DNA of 64,000 nt, taken from positions 38,870,295 through 38,934,294 of the forward strand of contig OW387150.1 of assembly GCA_936440205.1 (NCBI GenBank). The letters run 5' to 3'. This DNA is from Lepidonotus clava. Lineage: Eukaryota; Annelida; Polychaeta; Phyllodocida; Polynoidae. Positions 23,372 to 32,974 of the stretch are shown piece by piece. The notes below the pieces were generated by a model, which did no database searches, was not told where the DNA came from, and worked only from the letters and a program-made list of their open reading frames with translations. Both the position numbers and the translations under genes were made by a program. Within the stretch, counting starts at the first letter, position 1. The number at the start of each line of letters is the position of its first letter.

Positions 23372-23564
23372 TCTCACGCAAAACAAGATGTGAAAAGCAG
23401 AAAACCTAAAACACACCTTACACCTCCTGGTTCGACAAATTGCATCCAGGTGGCGCAACAAGCACGCGATCCCCCTATGGACCAGGCCAAGGAAGTATGT
23501 TTGTGTGACATTCTCTACAAAGCGTCCCCTCAATCCCACCGCCCACACCAGCACACAGTGGCAG
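23372..23564 (+). CDS. Internal exon candidate, unknown protein
   Basis: A T/C-rich tract ending ATTATCCCAG forms the acceptor, and GTGGCAG|GTGAGTGAG is a near-perfect donor. The 193 nt between them stay open for 64 codons plus one base (phase 0 in, phase 1 out). The frame begins SHAKQDVKSRKPKTHLTPPG and contains …MDQAKEVCLCDILYKASPQ. It is hydrophilic, basic and Ser/Pro-rich, like a cytoplasmic linker or disordered region. The CTCF-like CATCCAGGTGGCGC near 23446 lies inside the exon. No family is recognised. A chance frame this long between two good splice sites is possible but not likely. Confidence 0.45.
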
Positions 23565-23599
23565 GTGAGTGAGCCGGGCTCAGTATGTGCTGTGTGTAC

Positions 23600-24849
23600 A
23601 TGCCCCGCCCCCTCACCTTCAGGCTATTCTCGAAGACAGGGGTAAAAGATGGGCCGCTATCCAGCCAATGTTATGACAGTGAAACGCGGGTACCAGCAGT
23701 GTCCCCTTCGTGGTTTGTTTGTCCCCTCCGTGGCCACCTGGTTACAGGTGTGTAGGTAGCATAGGCAGCTGATAAGACAGGGACAAGCGGAATTATGTGA
23801 CGTCACGCTGTCTTCAAGAATTGTTATGGTAATCCCCACCTCTTAAAGGAGCGGGGGGGGGGGGTGTCCCCCTTCTGTTTAGTCACGTGGTGGGCTTCCT
23901 CTTCCCCTATTCCCCTCCCACTCTGATAGTCCACCCTGTGGTTAGACCTATAGCCTCTCAGTCCATCCATACTCAGACAAACCTCTCAGGATGTTCCACC
24001 TAACCGACATCCATCCTACCAGCCGCCTTTCGCTTGTCCCCGGCCTCTCTCAGTGAAGTCCTACCTGTGCTGGGAGTGCCCGCCGGCCGCCAGCGGAGGG
24101 GAGTTAGGCCCACGGTGTGTACGTAGTAGGCCGAGACGAACCACACTTAGGCCGAGGCCTAACGCCACACACCACCACCTGAGCCTAACCCTTTAACAGG
24201 CCTATGGGTGCTACCTTTAAGGCTAACGGTGTGTGCTACTACTATTGGGGAAGGAGCTTTAAACCCCAATATACAGATCTGGAGAGAGGTGTGCTCTAAC
24301 CCACTGAGGTGTTGTCATTGCATGGAGGCTGCAGTCACCATATGACAGCCTGTGACAGTCTCTGATGTACCTGTGATTAGTAGGTGTAGCGTTAGGTGAT
24401 GAGTGAACGTAGTGGAGTACACATATAACCTGTCAGGACGTTCTGCTGGCTCTAGGCTCTACTATTCGCACTACTAGTCTACGACTTCTATTGCAAGTTC
24501 GTCTAAGTACCGGAGTACACACATGTCACATGTAAGGACGTTACTAACAGTCTAAGTTGCTGGAATGTAAATACATCTTCTCGGGTATGACTGTTGTATT
24601 GGCTTCCTTGATGCAATCACTTTCGCCTATTCAGAAGTAATACATCTTCATGGTGACATCTGATATAGGATTGTGCTAAACCCTCCTTTTGCATGTCTGC
24701 CATTCACATTGGGTTTACACTTACAACCACCACACCTTTCCCTTCGTGTTACAACCAACAGTAGGACTGCAGCAGGAGTACTTGAGTCTCCTTGGAGCTT
24801 AGGAATACTAGCCAAGAGTTGCCAATAGCTGCCAAACCCTGTCCTCCAG
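23600..24849. other. GC-richer interval, no clear exon
   Basis: The interval holds a poly-G tract (about 23850-23859), CACGTG near 23884 and a CpG-rich patch at 24070-24140 (GCCGGCCGCC). These may be a promoter for the exons downstream. The antisense frame at 24648-24971 is open for 107 codons but ends in the exon below, so I treat it as a shadow. Confidence 0.35.
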
Positions 24850-24963
24850 AAAGAAAGGGCTGCCAGTACATGCCAAACCCTGGATAATAAGTGGGTACCA
24901 TCACACAGACGGCCCTGGAGAGGCATTGTGCCCATACTACAGGAATGATAAAATGCTGGAGAG
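24850..24963 (+). CDS. Exon candidate joined in phase to 25286
   Basis: The acceptor CCCTGTCCTCCAG and the donor GAGAG|GTGAGC enclose 114 nt: one base, 37 codons and two bases. The frame contains GLPVHAKPWIISGYHHTDG, then ALCPYYRNDKMLE. The two leftover bases AG join the first base of the exon at 25286 (C) to make a Ser codon, so the two exons are in phase. If translation starts within it, the ATG at 24953 (…AAAATGCTGG) would be the initiator and the rest 5' leader. The donor belongs to a tandem-repeat unit that fills the intron. Confidence 0.4.
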
Positions 24964-25285
24964 GTGAGCATACCACAAATATATCAACCTCAGCTTCCCA
25001 ACCAGAAGGAATGACTCTCCTAGCGCTCTATAGGGATTGTGCAAAGAGAGGAGTTTAGGATAGTGAGCATACAACAAGTAGCATACTTGGCATCCTCACG
25101 AGGAATAGCAGTGACCCCAGCGCCCCTCGGACCCCCAGGACCCCTAGGACCCTACAAAAAACCTGGGGTTTAGGATAGCAGCGCACAACAAGTAGTATCT
25201 TCAGATGCAACCCTGCAGGGAATAAAAGTGATTCCTTGGTCCTGCAAGGTGTGTTTAAAACAGGAATTTAGGATATTGTCCCCAG
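24964..25285 (+). repeat. Tandem repeat filling a short intron
   Basis: About three units of 104-109 bp start at 24964, near 25073 and near 25177, each with a GTGAGCATACnACAA-like opening (the third is degraded) and a GGAnTTTAGGATA junction. A partial fourth begins near 25265. Unit 1 supplies the donor of the exon ending at 24963, and the partial last unit leads into the acceptor at 25285, so the whole candidate intron is repeat. Confidence 0.55.
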
Positions 25286-25419
25286 CATGTCTCAGTACTC
25301 TGGTCGGTCCCTTCGGTCGGTCCGCTCGGTCCGGTCAGAGGCCTCCAGCCGTCACACCCAGGGCACCTCGTCCACCTTCACTGACTGGGACGGGGTCATG
25401 TCAGACCTCTTTGAACTAG
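25286..25419 (+). CDS. Exon candidate, Arg/Ser-rich N-terminal region
   Basis: After the acceptor TATTGTCCCCAG comes C and then an ATG at 25287. The frame reads MSQYSGRSLRSVRSVRSEAS, then SRHTQGTSSTF, TDWDGVMSDLFEL, and ends one base into a codon at the donor CTAG|GTAGGT. The GC-rich codon use contrasts with the flanking DNA. An RS-rich head followed by an acidic/hydrophobic TDWDGVMSDLFEL segment looks like a disordered, phosphorylatable N-terminus with a short binding motif (inference). The exon is phase-compatible with 24850-24963. Its tail is duplicated downstream (see 25478). I do not recognise the family. Confidence 0.55.
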
Positions 25420-25477
25420 GTAGGTGCTAAGGTTTATTACTTAGGGAAAGACAGGACTGAAAAATGTTCTGAGGCAG

Positions 25478-25512
25478 GTAGGGAATGACCATGTCGGATA
25501 TCTTTGAATTAG
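25478..25512 (+). CDS. Duplicated exon tail with its own donor
   Basis: This repeats the end of the preceding exon: ATG TCG GAT ATC TTT GAA TTA G before GTAGGT, against ATG TCA GAC CTC TTT GAA CTA G before GTAGGT. MSDIFEL replaces MSDLFEL, and most base changes are synonymous or conservative. The match continues about 45 bp into both introns (…GTTCTGAG and …TTTCTGAG). A GGCAG acceptor at 25473-25477 would allow use as a small alternative exon in the same exit phase. It could equally be an inert tandem duplication. Confidence 0.35.
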
Positions 25513-25519
25513 GTAGGTA

Positions 25520-25960
25520 ATGGTGTATACTAATTAAGGGGAAACAGGGATGAACATTTTCTGAGATGTTGTGTTTTGTATTTTGTATTTAGCTATTGTG
25601 GTAATGTGTGACACAAGACAAAAGCGGCCACCGGGCAGTCCAGACTCTTCAGATTGATGATTCTTCATTTATTTACCAACACTCTTCCTATCTGAAATAG
25701 GCCTAATCAATTTAATCTTATTTACATTGAGAAAAGGGTCTTATTCTGGGATTATGACACGTGAAATCTTGTAGCTAAAAAAGAATGGCTTTGTAAATGA
25801 AGTCCACCCGTTGCATCAGTCCTGATATATGACTAGTTTAGATGATAACATTAGGCAGATCTTCCAGATATTGATCCTATATTGGCCTTACCAACTCTTT
25901 GGAGGAGATATACTACCATTTACTGATGTCATATCGTGTTCACTAGATCATTACACCACT
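25520..25960. other. No gene seen
   Basis: AT-rich, presumably intronic if the upstream exons are real. No repeat is recognised. Confidence 0.35.
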
Positions 25961-25963
25961 TAC

Positions 25964-26009
25964 CTCCATCTGTAAGAGTTGTTCTATAAATACACACGTA
26001 GACAGACAC
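25964..26009 (-). CDS. Short internal exon candidate
   Basis: On the minus strand a very strong acceptor (CTCTCCCCCACACCATCCAG) and a consensus donor (GGAG|GTAAGTGG) enclose 46 nt. Read from the first base, it encodes VSVYVCIYRTTLTDG plus one base. The splice sites are the best evidence; 46 nt is too short for the frame to mean much. Its partner exons are not identified. Confidence 0.35.
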
Positions 26010-26192
26010 CTGGATGGTGTGGGGGAGAGTCAGAGTTTCCTTTTTGGTGTTGTTTTTGTTGTTTTGGTTTGTCAGTGACAGCTGGGGGTTGACCGGAGAC
26101 TGTCACACGTAACGTCATGGGAGAGTGAATGTAGGTAGGGAGGGGGGTTACTCCATATGGTGGTGCGTACCCACTGCCACATGGACCATGTG

Positions 26193-26345
26193 CCCAGCCA
26201 AACATGTGACATTATTGTTACATCGCAGCAACGTTCTGGTTTGGTTGTTGTTATGCTATTTTGATAAAATTAATTGTTGCTGCAGTGTACTGATGTAACA
26301 TTGCCCAGCGATGTTATCATAACGTTCTTGTTAACAAGTTTTGCC
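26193..26345. mobile_element. AACGTT-rich MITE fragment
   Basis: The opening CCCAGCCAAACATGTGACAT is nearly the same as the start of the fuller copy at 60299-60636 (CCCAGTCAAACATGTGACGT). Both hold repeated GCAACGTT/AACGTTCT motifs and a GTGTACTGATGTAACATTGC-like block. The right end is missing or diverged here. Confidence 0.5.
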
Positions 26346-26349
26346 AGAC

Positions 26350-28080
26350 ATCTAAGGGGCATCATGTGAACATTATATTAGTTCTGTCACACACCAACAA
26401 GATAAATCTGTTCATTATGTTCATGCCTGGAAAATCCGACTACATCATCTAGTCATTCGGTCTTTCTACAGATATTGTATTTTCCCCCTGAATAATTTGT
26501 TTAAGGCTGTTGATGTTGGATGCGCTACCTTCTTCACATCCCCCATGTCTACCAGTACATGTTACCACTACATTTAGACCTGACAGGTAACAGACTCGGG
26601 GTAGGGGGGATTGAGTGGTAAACGGTTGGACTAAGATGTATCTGTATGTGATTAGAACTAGGACCTTGTAGTCTAATGTTAACCTGTCACCCTGGGACGT
26701 GGGGACGGACAGCATCACACCAGGAACATGGTTCTGGTTTGAGTGATCTGTTGATGTGGGATCTGTAGGATTGAAGTAGGGGTGGTTTTTGATAAGGTAA
26801 ACATATACCTCTTATACGTATTCCAGGGGGTTATAATCTAAAAACAACATTACAGAAGCTTAATAAGTAATACAAAAGCAATGTGCTGACAGATCTATTT
26901 TCATGACTTAGTAAAGGGTAAGCGCAAGATAGATACAGCATGTAGGTAGTGCATATACCAACAAAAGCCTGAAACAGATTTTTCAGGAAGATACAAGTTC
27001 TGTAGAAAGACAGAAAGAAATTACGTAGTCAAATTTTCCAGTCTTTGAACATAATGAACAGACTGATTTATCCTATTGGCGTGTGATAGAACTAGTATTA
27101 TGTTCATATCGTCCCCCTCAGATATCTGGCAAAACTTGTCAATAAAAAGATCCAGCGTCTGTGGGCAAAAAACAAACAAGAAACATGGAGGGTTAAAAAG
27201 TCAGAGTAGAACCACCCACACAAAGACATAGAGCAGCAAGTCAGGTTTCTCCGTCTTGTGACATAATGAGTAAAATAATTGGCGTTGATTGCCTGACCTC
27301 TCCTGTTGTGAGGTGATGTGATTGGGCAGTCTCCCTCAGACGTCAGAGATGTACATTGAGATAGACCTCTCAGCCCCTCACACCTTTAGTTTAATCTTCC
27401 TGAATAGTGGGGACGTTCTAGTCGACCTGTGAGGGCTGTCTTCATCGACACTGATGGGTATAGAGATAGGCACAGGTATTGATGTTCCTGTCTAAATTGC
27501 CCTCTGTGACCCCCCTCCCCCACACCATTACTCCCACACAGAGCTCTAGATTGCATTGCATTTTGGCAGTGTCAATTGACGTGTTAAACTTACAAAGGAT
27601 ATACGTTGTTACCTGGATGTCAAGACGTTTAGAAGACGACGTCAATTGTCATCAAGCTATTACTATCGGAAGAGCACAGCTTCCTTTTGCTGTAGCTTAT
27701 GAATCAATGATTAAAAAATATTGAATAATATTGACCAATTGAAAACTTGGTGGATTATCTTTTTTTAGAATTCTTAATTTGCTATAATAAATTGGTTCCA
27801 GTTTGGTCTAGCAGCCAATGTGGAAGTTTATACTCTGTATTAATTCTTTCTTAGTCAATTAGCATTTTAAGATGAGACAAGAAAACAAGTTATTGGCTAT
27901 TATTTGTGCATATTATGATTGCCAAAATGTAGTCCCTGATTTATCTTTTTTCTAAATCTTGTTAAATACCTGATTTGATAAAGAGGTTCAGTGGTTTCAG
28001 GTGGTGGCAGTTTTAGACGTCCCCCCATTGACAGAATCAGTGTAAAGATCGGTGAATGGCGGAGGAGTAGGTACACCTTT
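26350..28080. other. No supported exon
   Basis: AT-rich. A 90-codon minus-strand frame (26449-26718) and an 81-codon plus-strand frame (27479-27724) lack splice support on inspection. Confidence 0.35.
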
Positions 28081-28082
28081 AG

Positions 28083-28260
28083 ATAGTCCCCACCCCGGAC
28101 ACCTTCCTGATTCCCCCAGTTCTCAACCTGTCACCCCTCGTGTTGTCTGCCCCTTACACCTGATCTACCTGGACCTCTTTACACACCTGGGGCAGGTGAG
28201 CGACGCTGGGGGGACGCCGGGTGGGGGTAAAGGGGACCGGACGGTCTCAGGGAAGACAGG
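28083..28260. repeat. Duplicated exon-like block, copy 1
   Basis: It is related to 28560-28730. Both contain CACCTG-rich sequence ending in a CACCTG-n3-CAGGTGAG palindrome (28185-28200 here). The plus strand shows an acceptor TTCCCCCAG at 28119 and a donor GGGCAG|GTGAGC at 28195 around 76 open nt (…SQPVTPRVVCPLHLIYLDL…). The minus strand also has an open frame. Either strand could be coding, or neither. Confidence 0.35.
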
Positions 28261-28559
28261 CGAGGATCACTCTACAAGGGTATCAAATGGAACTAGGGAC
28301 ATGTACCTGGGTGCTCAAATACCAATTTTGAGTCGCTAGCACTTGTGGGTAAAATACAAATCAGCAAGGCGAAGTTTGTAACCAAATATTGAAAAGCTTT
28401 GATTTTCCTCTTATTTTCCGAGTTTCCGCTGAAGAACAAATAAATAACATGTGTCAAAATGTCTTGGTTAAAAAAATGCTTGGTCATTTACCCAATGGGC
28501 ATTAAAGGTTATTTCTGGGTTTTGCGTAGAGGGTGGACAGCTAACGGACGGAAACGGTC

Positions 28560-28730
28560 TGGACTCATCCAGGTGTGAATAGCCTCCTGTGGCCTGCCAC
28601 CTTCACCTGGTCACCTCTGTACCCTTCACCTCTCTACTCACCTGAGACAGGTGAGAGCGGCTCCCGTCAGGTGAGAATGAGACAAAGGTCGGGTCACCTG
28701 GAGACACCCAGACCCTAACGGACCAGGGAG
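28560..28730. repeat. Duplicated exon-like block, copy 2
   Basis: The palindrome TCACCTG-AGA-CAGGTGA (28637-28653) makes a donor on the plus strand (GAGACAG|GTGAGAGC, exon-like 28573-28650) and on the minus strand (TCTCAG|GTGAGTAG). The minus-strand candidate is listed separately. Confidence 0.35.
28642..28697 (-). CDS. Short minus-strand exon candidate
   Basis: The acceptor GGGTGTCTCCAG and the donor TCTCAG|GTGAGTAG enclose 56 nt: two bases and 18 codons, DPTFVSFSPDGSRSHLSQ. FSPDG is the phrase typical of WD40 blades, but a single short exon cannot prove a WD40 protein. The paralogous block at 28083 gives a related minus-strand frame ending in AHLPQ. Because the donor is half of a palindrome, the strand stays uncertain. 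Confidence 0.28.
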
Positions 28731-29248
28731 GGGCGAGCTGAGTGGCCAGGTATACTACATAGAGAATAGAGATGGGTGAAGCACTAGTGAGACTGTTAAC
28801 GGGGTGGGGAATGGGGACTGAGTAACAAGACTTTCTGTGGGACTATGTCTGGCTTAGAAGGGGTAGAAGGAGGATTAGGTACGGCTACAAATCCGCTTTA
28901 GGTAGGATTATAGTGTAAGTGGTGTTTTGTCAACATGGCATTAGGAAGTCTCTAGGCTACTGAATTAAGGGTTGAATGACTAGTAGTGACTATAGTGCTC
29001 TAGGAGATCAAAGGAGGGAGTCTCCAGACAATTATGAACCAAGCTGCAGCTAGAAAACTCTCATTACGTTTTTATCTAAAGTGCCTGGGTTATTATCTAA
29101 ACATTTCGATGAGTTCAAGATTTAACTATTACTAATTCGCTGCATTTCCCAGACACAGTAATTGGAGGGGGAATTGAGCATTTACTGACGACGTCAATTA
29201 TCTAAGTCCTCAGTCCCCTCCCCTGACGTCTTCATTAAAGCTAACGAT

Positions 29249-29322
29249 TGACCTGTGACCTTTAACCTGACCTGTGACCTGACCTTGACCTGACCTTGAC
29301 CTGACCTGTGACCTTTGAGGTC
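29249..29322. repeat. TGACCT half-site array
   Basis: About nine copies of TGACCT (nuclear-receptor half-site AGGTCA on the other strand), spaced 0-2 bp apart, are followed by one inverted AGGTCA at 29317-29322. The spacings produce DR0/DR1-like pairs. It could be a simple repeat or a nuclear-receptor response region. Confidence 0.55.
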
Positions 29323-29358
29323 AGGTAACACCTTTCCCCCGGCGGCTATGACTCTCAG

Positions 29359-29541
29359 GTATATCTCGACTTCCCCCTCCCGCCGGATGGTGTCGTGGTA
29401 ACGTCCTCGCCTTGCACTCGGCCGCAGTTGGTCTGGATATCCCTGAAAAACCGCTGGATAGACCTTAAACTCCAACAATCATCCTCATCATTTCCTACCC
29501 GGGCCTGCTGTGCCCACAGATTAACCAGGTGTACAAACTGA
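29359..29541. other. GC-rich exon-like island, strand unclear
   Basis: On the plus strand a good acceptor (CCTTTCCCCC…GACTCTCAG) precedes 60 open codons to a TGA, opening VYLDFPLPPDGVVVTSSPC. On the minus strand 29478-29330 is open in the frame …YHDTIRREGEVEIYLRVIA, and another minus frame reads SIQRFFRDIQTNCGRVQGED. GC-rich DNA opens several frames at once, so only transcript data can decide. I think an exon is likely here, but not which strand. Confidence 0.35.
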
Positions 29542-29753
29542 CTGAGATCGGCCTGTTTCGGTGTCCTGCAGACAGGAATGTCGCACCACCACAGGCTGGG
29601 TCAGGAGCAGGCAATATCACCCCTTATGTGTTTAAGGTTTTTGTAACTCCTTGTAGGGGAGATAGAGTTGTGGGTTTGTATTTAAAGGTATCGTGGATGA
29701 CTAGAAATAGTGTATGTGTGACCCAATATTATGCTACCGAAGGTCATTCCTGA
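29521..29753 (+). CDS. Exon candidate after a CCCACAG acceptor
   Basis: GCCTGCTGTGCCCACAG is a good acceptor. The following frame, INQVYKLTEIGLFRCPADRN…, is open for 78 codons to a stop at about 29751-29753. Possible donors inside it are weak (GTATCG near 29688). It overlaps the tail of the island above in another frame, so both cannot be coding. No family is recognised. Confidence 0.28.
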
Positions 29754-29759
29754 TGATCT

Positions 29760-30610
29760 AAGGTCACCTAGATCCATATTAAGTTTTGCTAATCACCAAA
29801 ACCGAATTGCCTTAACTATTTAGTTGGTAATACATTCTGCATGTGTATTTTGCACTTCATTTATTATTGGAAAAAACAGACCTATATTCATTTGTTACGA
29901 TATAATGGGATGTGTTATGAGTGTTAAGAATGTGTGTGTCTGCGGGCTGCAATCGTAATGGGACAACATAGAACCCAATGGTTTACACTAGGAAATTAGA
30001 TTCTAAATTTAACTATTTTGTTTGTACTTTTCCTGTGCAAATAGTTAAATTCTGAAATAGTCCCGATTCAAGAAGTAGGCGGTTATATAACCTTATAATA
30101 GTACCCCCCTCCCTCTCTCAACCCCCCACAAACAAAAACCACCACTTCTCTCCCACAAACCACCCCCGCCACTCTAACCACTGGACAGCTCTCAGTGGTG
30201 AGGCTGGGGAGGTTTGGGGAGGTGGGCACCCCGAGGTTTGAGTGTGTGAGGTTTGGGATAGGTTGGTAGTTTGGCACCCCTCCGGTCTGTGAGTGAGAGG
30301 TGAGTGGCCGCAGGTATGTAGGGGGGAGGTCTAGGTATGTGCAGACAGGTGGGAGGGGTAGGAGAGGCCGGATGTTAAACTCTGTATTAAAGCTGACAAA
30401 TATATCAGAGGCCGAGAGGTATTATGTCATACAAAAACAAAAGAGTTTATGTTAAAAATAAAGTAAATTGATTGTGCTGCGGGAATCCAAGTCTGGATAC
30501 CAGCCCTATACATCTGCTACTGCAAAATAAACAATTATAAGGCAAGATAAGCAAAAGGAAAAGGGCAAGAGAAGAGTCGTTCTAGGCTCGGAGAAATCAG
30601 GCAAAAAGGG
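29760..30610. other. No supported exon
   Basis: AT-rich, then a G/T-rich patch (30180-30360) with a GTGAGTGG donor near 30300 but no coding frame before it. Confidence 0.35.
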
Positions 30611-30615
30611 CTCAC

Positions 30616-30699
30616 CACACCATGACCTTTGATACCCAGTAGTGGTTCACTGGGAGAAACGCCCATAACAAAATAGGCGTTGATTCCTGGCACTCGGAC
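30616..30699 (-). CDS. 84-nt internal exon candidate
   Basis: On the minus strand the frame VRVPGINAYFVMGVSPSEPL… runs for 28 codons, phase 0 in and out, to the donor GGTGTG|GTGAGCCC. The amino-acid texture is very protein-like and the stop TGA lies just upstream of the AG. The weakness is the acceptor (AATATGAAAG), which has no pyrimidine tract. No family is recognised. Confidence 0.33.
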
Positions 30700-30880
30700 C
30701 TTTCATATTTTCATTCCAACGATTTACCATTGAGCAATCAGAAGACTACACGACCATAGACATAACGTATCTCTAATACACGCCCAAAGTCTTGTCACCT
30801 GTAAACCTGGGGGTGTACACCTGTTTACCCATAATGCACCGCGTCCTACCGTGGGAAGAAAGTGTCGAGAGGGGCCGGGA

Positions 30881-30912
30881 GGGGGGGGGGGGAGCAGGGA
30901 GGGGGGGGGGGG
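30881..30912 (+). repeat. Paired 12-base G tracts
   Basis: Two poly-G runs of about 12 (30881-30892 and 30901-30912) are separated by a short AGCAGGGA spacer and preceded by GGGGCCGGGA. This is strong G-quadruplex potential on the plus strand, and also a classic spot for assembly error. Confidence 0.6.
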
Positions 30913-30959
30913 CAGTGGACCGTGTCCGATACCTGGGGGACGTAGGGAAGTCTTAAACG

Positions 30960-32135
30960 TTCTGTAACTACAGCTTGGGGGAGTTTTTCCTCTTTTTTCT
31001 AATTGTTGTTTATTGAAATCGCTCATGTATTGAGTGGAGTCACTTTTACGCAACAATAACACTAGCAGCACCGTCTGTATTAATTCGTCTTGCATAGAAG
31101 AGCAAAGAAGGTCATCATCTTACTACAGGACAGAAAATTCAATTGGTGCTATGTTTGAATACGTATTTCTATTTATCAGTCATTATATATATATCGAAAC
31201 TGTAGCTCTGACAGCCATCCTTGGTTTGATGCTCGATGCTCAGAATGCATATTGCATCCAGAAAAAAACATAGAATGTCTCAGAATTTTTAAAGGATTCA
31301 GGCAGATCATGATCAATGGACATTGTCAAAAGGCGTGATCAGAGGACATAGATATATTTACCTACCGTTCAGTGATTTCTTGATCAAGACCCAATATTAT
31401 CATATCATAGTCTATATTTCACATGGAGCGTTTAATATGCATGAATTTATTCTTAAGCCACAATTGCTGAATATTTTATATATGTATACCAAAACATGTT
31501 ACACAATAACATATCATGATCTCTCTACCCAAGGTAACCGGACATGGTTACGTGACATTCTCCAGGCGGAACCTTTGATCTGTGGTTAGACAAAACGCCC
31601 CATTACATGACCTAACCTCGGCTGGGAGACAGTACCCCGACACGCAGAGGCATTTTAGGGTGGTTTTCCCAGGGACGGTTAGCGATAATCAGGGACGCTC
31701 GGACAGAGGGTTGTCAAGGTGATCAGTGTCGGCTCCTTATGTTACCTGCCCATGGCACATATTATGAAGGTTGTGAATAGGTTAAGATCAGAATAAGTGA
31801 AAAAAGCATAGTTCCCATGAAAAATATTCTACAGAAAGTAAACATAAATGATATGTTAGATTCATAGTTCATATAGAAGTCGACATGAGAATATACATTA
31901 AATATCATAATATAATCCACAGGCATGTCTTTGCTTACCTTACCAATTTTGAAGGAAAAGGATTTATTGTCCGATTATGACCGTTTCATGAGAGATCCTT
32001 TCTTAGGTATCACTGCTTCCTAGAGAACAGTGGCCTAAACCTTTATTTCGATGTGGTGAAGTCTCTTTCTGATCACTGCCCTATACTTATATCAGTGGAG
32101 AACATAAAGCCCCAATGACAGTGGTACCTTAACCC
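30960..32135. other. No gene seen
   Basis: AT-rich. Frames at 31034-31273 and 31323-31589 are short, AT-driven and without splice support. Confidence 0.4.
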
Positions 32136-32139
32136 TTAC

Positions 32140-32168
32140 CTGGGCGTCCCCAGGTAATCACCGAACAC
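32140..32168 (-). CDS. 29-nt microexon candidate
   Basis: On the minus strand a very strong acceptor (CCTGCCTCACCTGCCCCTTCTCAG, given here as its pyrimidine-rich run) and a strong donor (GCCCAG|GTAAGGG) flank only 29 nt, encoding VFGDYLGTP or, one frame over, CSVITWGRP. The pyrimidine tract of the acceptor is one arm of the perfect hairpin at 32185-32230, so folding could mask it. Confidence 0.3.
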
Positions 32169-32184
32169 CTGAGAAGGGGCAGGT

Positions 32185-32230
32185 GAGGCAGGGTCCCACC
32201 CCCTCCGTCACGGGAGAGGGACCCTGCCTC
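32185..32230. other. 13-bp perfect GC-rich hairpin
   Basis: GAGGCAGGGTCCC (32185-32197) and GGGACCCTGCCTC (32218-32230) are exact inverses around a 20-nt loop that can extend the stem further (CCCTC with GAGGG). It is far more stable than anything nearby. It lies just upstream, in minus-strand sense, of the microexon acceptor. Confidence 0.5.
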
Positions 32231-32652
32231 CAAGGTCAAGACGTCAAGGCATGTTTCTCTTACCAGGGTAAACGCTTACTGCCATTATAATGCCTACTAC
32301 ATAAATACCTAGTGGATTTCCTTTTTATTTAAATCCTTATGATTTCAACTTCAAACGGTGTTTCCTCAAATAATCGCTTGATTATTGTCATAATGCAATT
32401 ACATAAAATAAAGTTGTATACTTTAGATTAGTTATCCACTGCAATTGATCTTATGAGGAAATGCCCTTATTGCTTCTCTTAGATAAGTAGATCACAGTGC
32501 GGTAGTGGGTCATAGTTTCTTTAATGAGATTTCAAGTTATCATATCTCACTTGTCTTACACCTGCTTGTGAACCATTGCACTGTTAGCCTATATTGATGT
32601 TTATTGGGAATTAAAAGAAACAAAAAACAGAATCAGGGTCCTGCCCTCTTGA

Positions 32653-32820
32653 CCTTCAAATTGTAGTCCTTCAGGGTTCAACCTTCCGACGTTCAAATGT
32701 GCCCAGCACCAATCAGCGATGTTCAACCCTACCCTAACCAGCTCAAACTGCGATATGGAAGACAAGTGCTACCTCCAAAACTGGACAGAACACTTACATC
32801 TTTGTCTCGGTTTAACAGAG
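32653..32820 (+). CDS. Cys-rich exon candidate, 5' boundary unknown
   Basis: The frame is open from 32653 to the donor ACAGAG|GTATGA at 32820. It reads PSNCSPSGFNLPTFKC, then …TLTSSNCDMEDKCYLQNWTE, ending LHLCLGLTE in phase 0. Five Cys and an N-linked site (NWT) would fit a secreted or extracellular domain. It is phase-compatible with the exon at 32975. A second frame through the same DNA (ORF 32697-32903) is also open, so the assignment is uncertain. Confidence 0.33.
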
Positions 32821-32974
32821 GTATGACACCCTGCCCTCCCACATGTCAAAACCTGTCATTTCTAGATGGTCCTCGGCTCAAATGGCATGTTTTCATACAA
32901 TAAGGCATATGTCTCGTGTTGCAGTCTGTCCAAAAGGTGGTAAACGATTTTACACTTTTGTGCAATTTTCTCAG

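Noticed and set aside
24648-24971. 107-codon minus-strand frame
   Set aside because: Antisense to the plus-strand exon at 24850-24963, which has splice sites and phase support.
26449-26718. 89-codon minus-strand frame
   Set aside because: Protein-like composition, but no good acceptor, donor or poly-A signal.
30724-31095. 123-codon minus-strand frame
   Set aside because: Its Pro-rich middle is just the two poly-G tracts read on the other strand.
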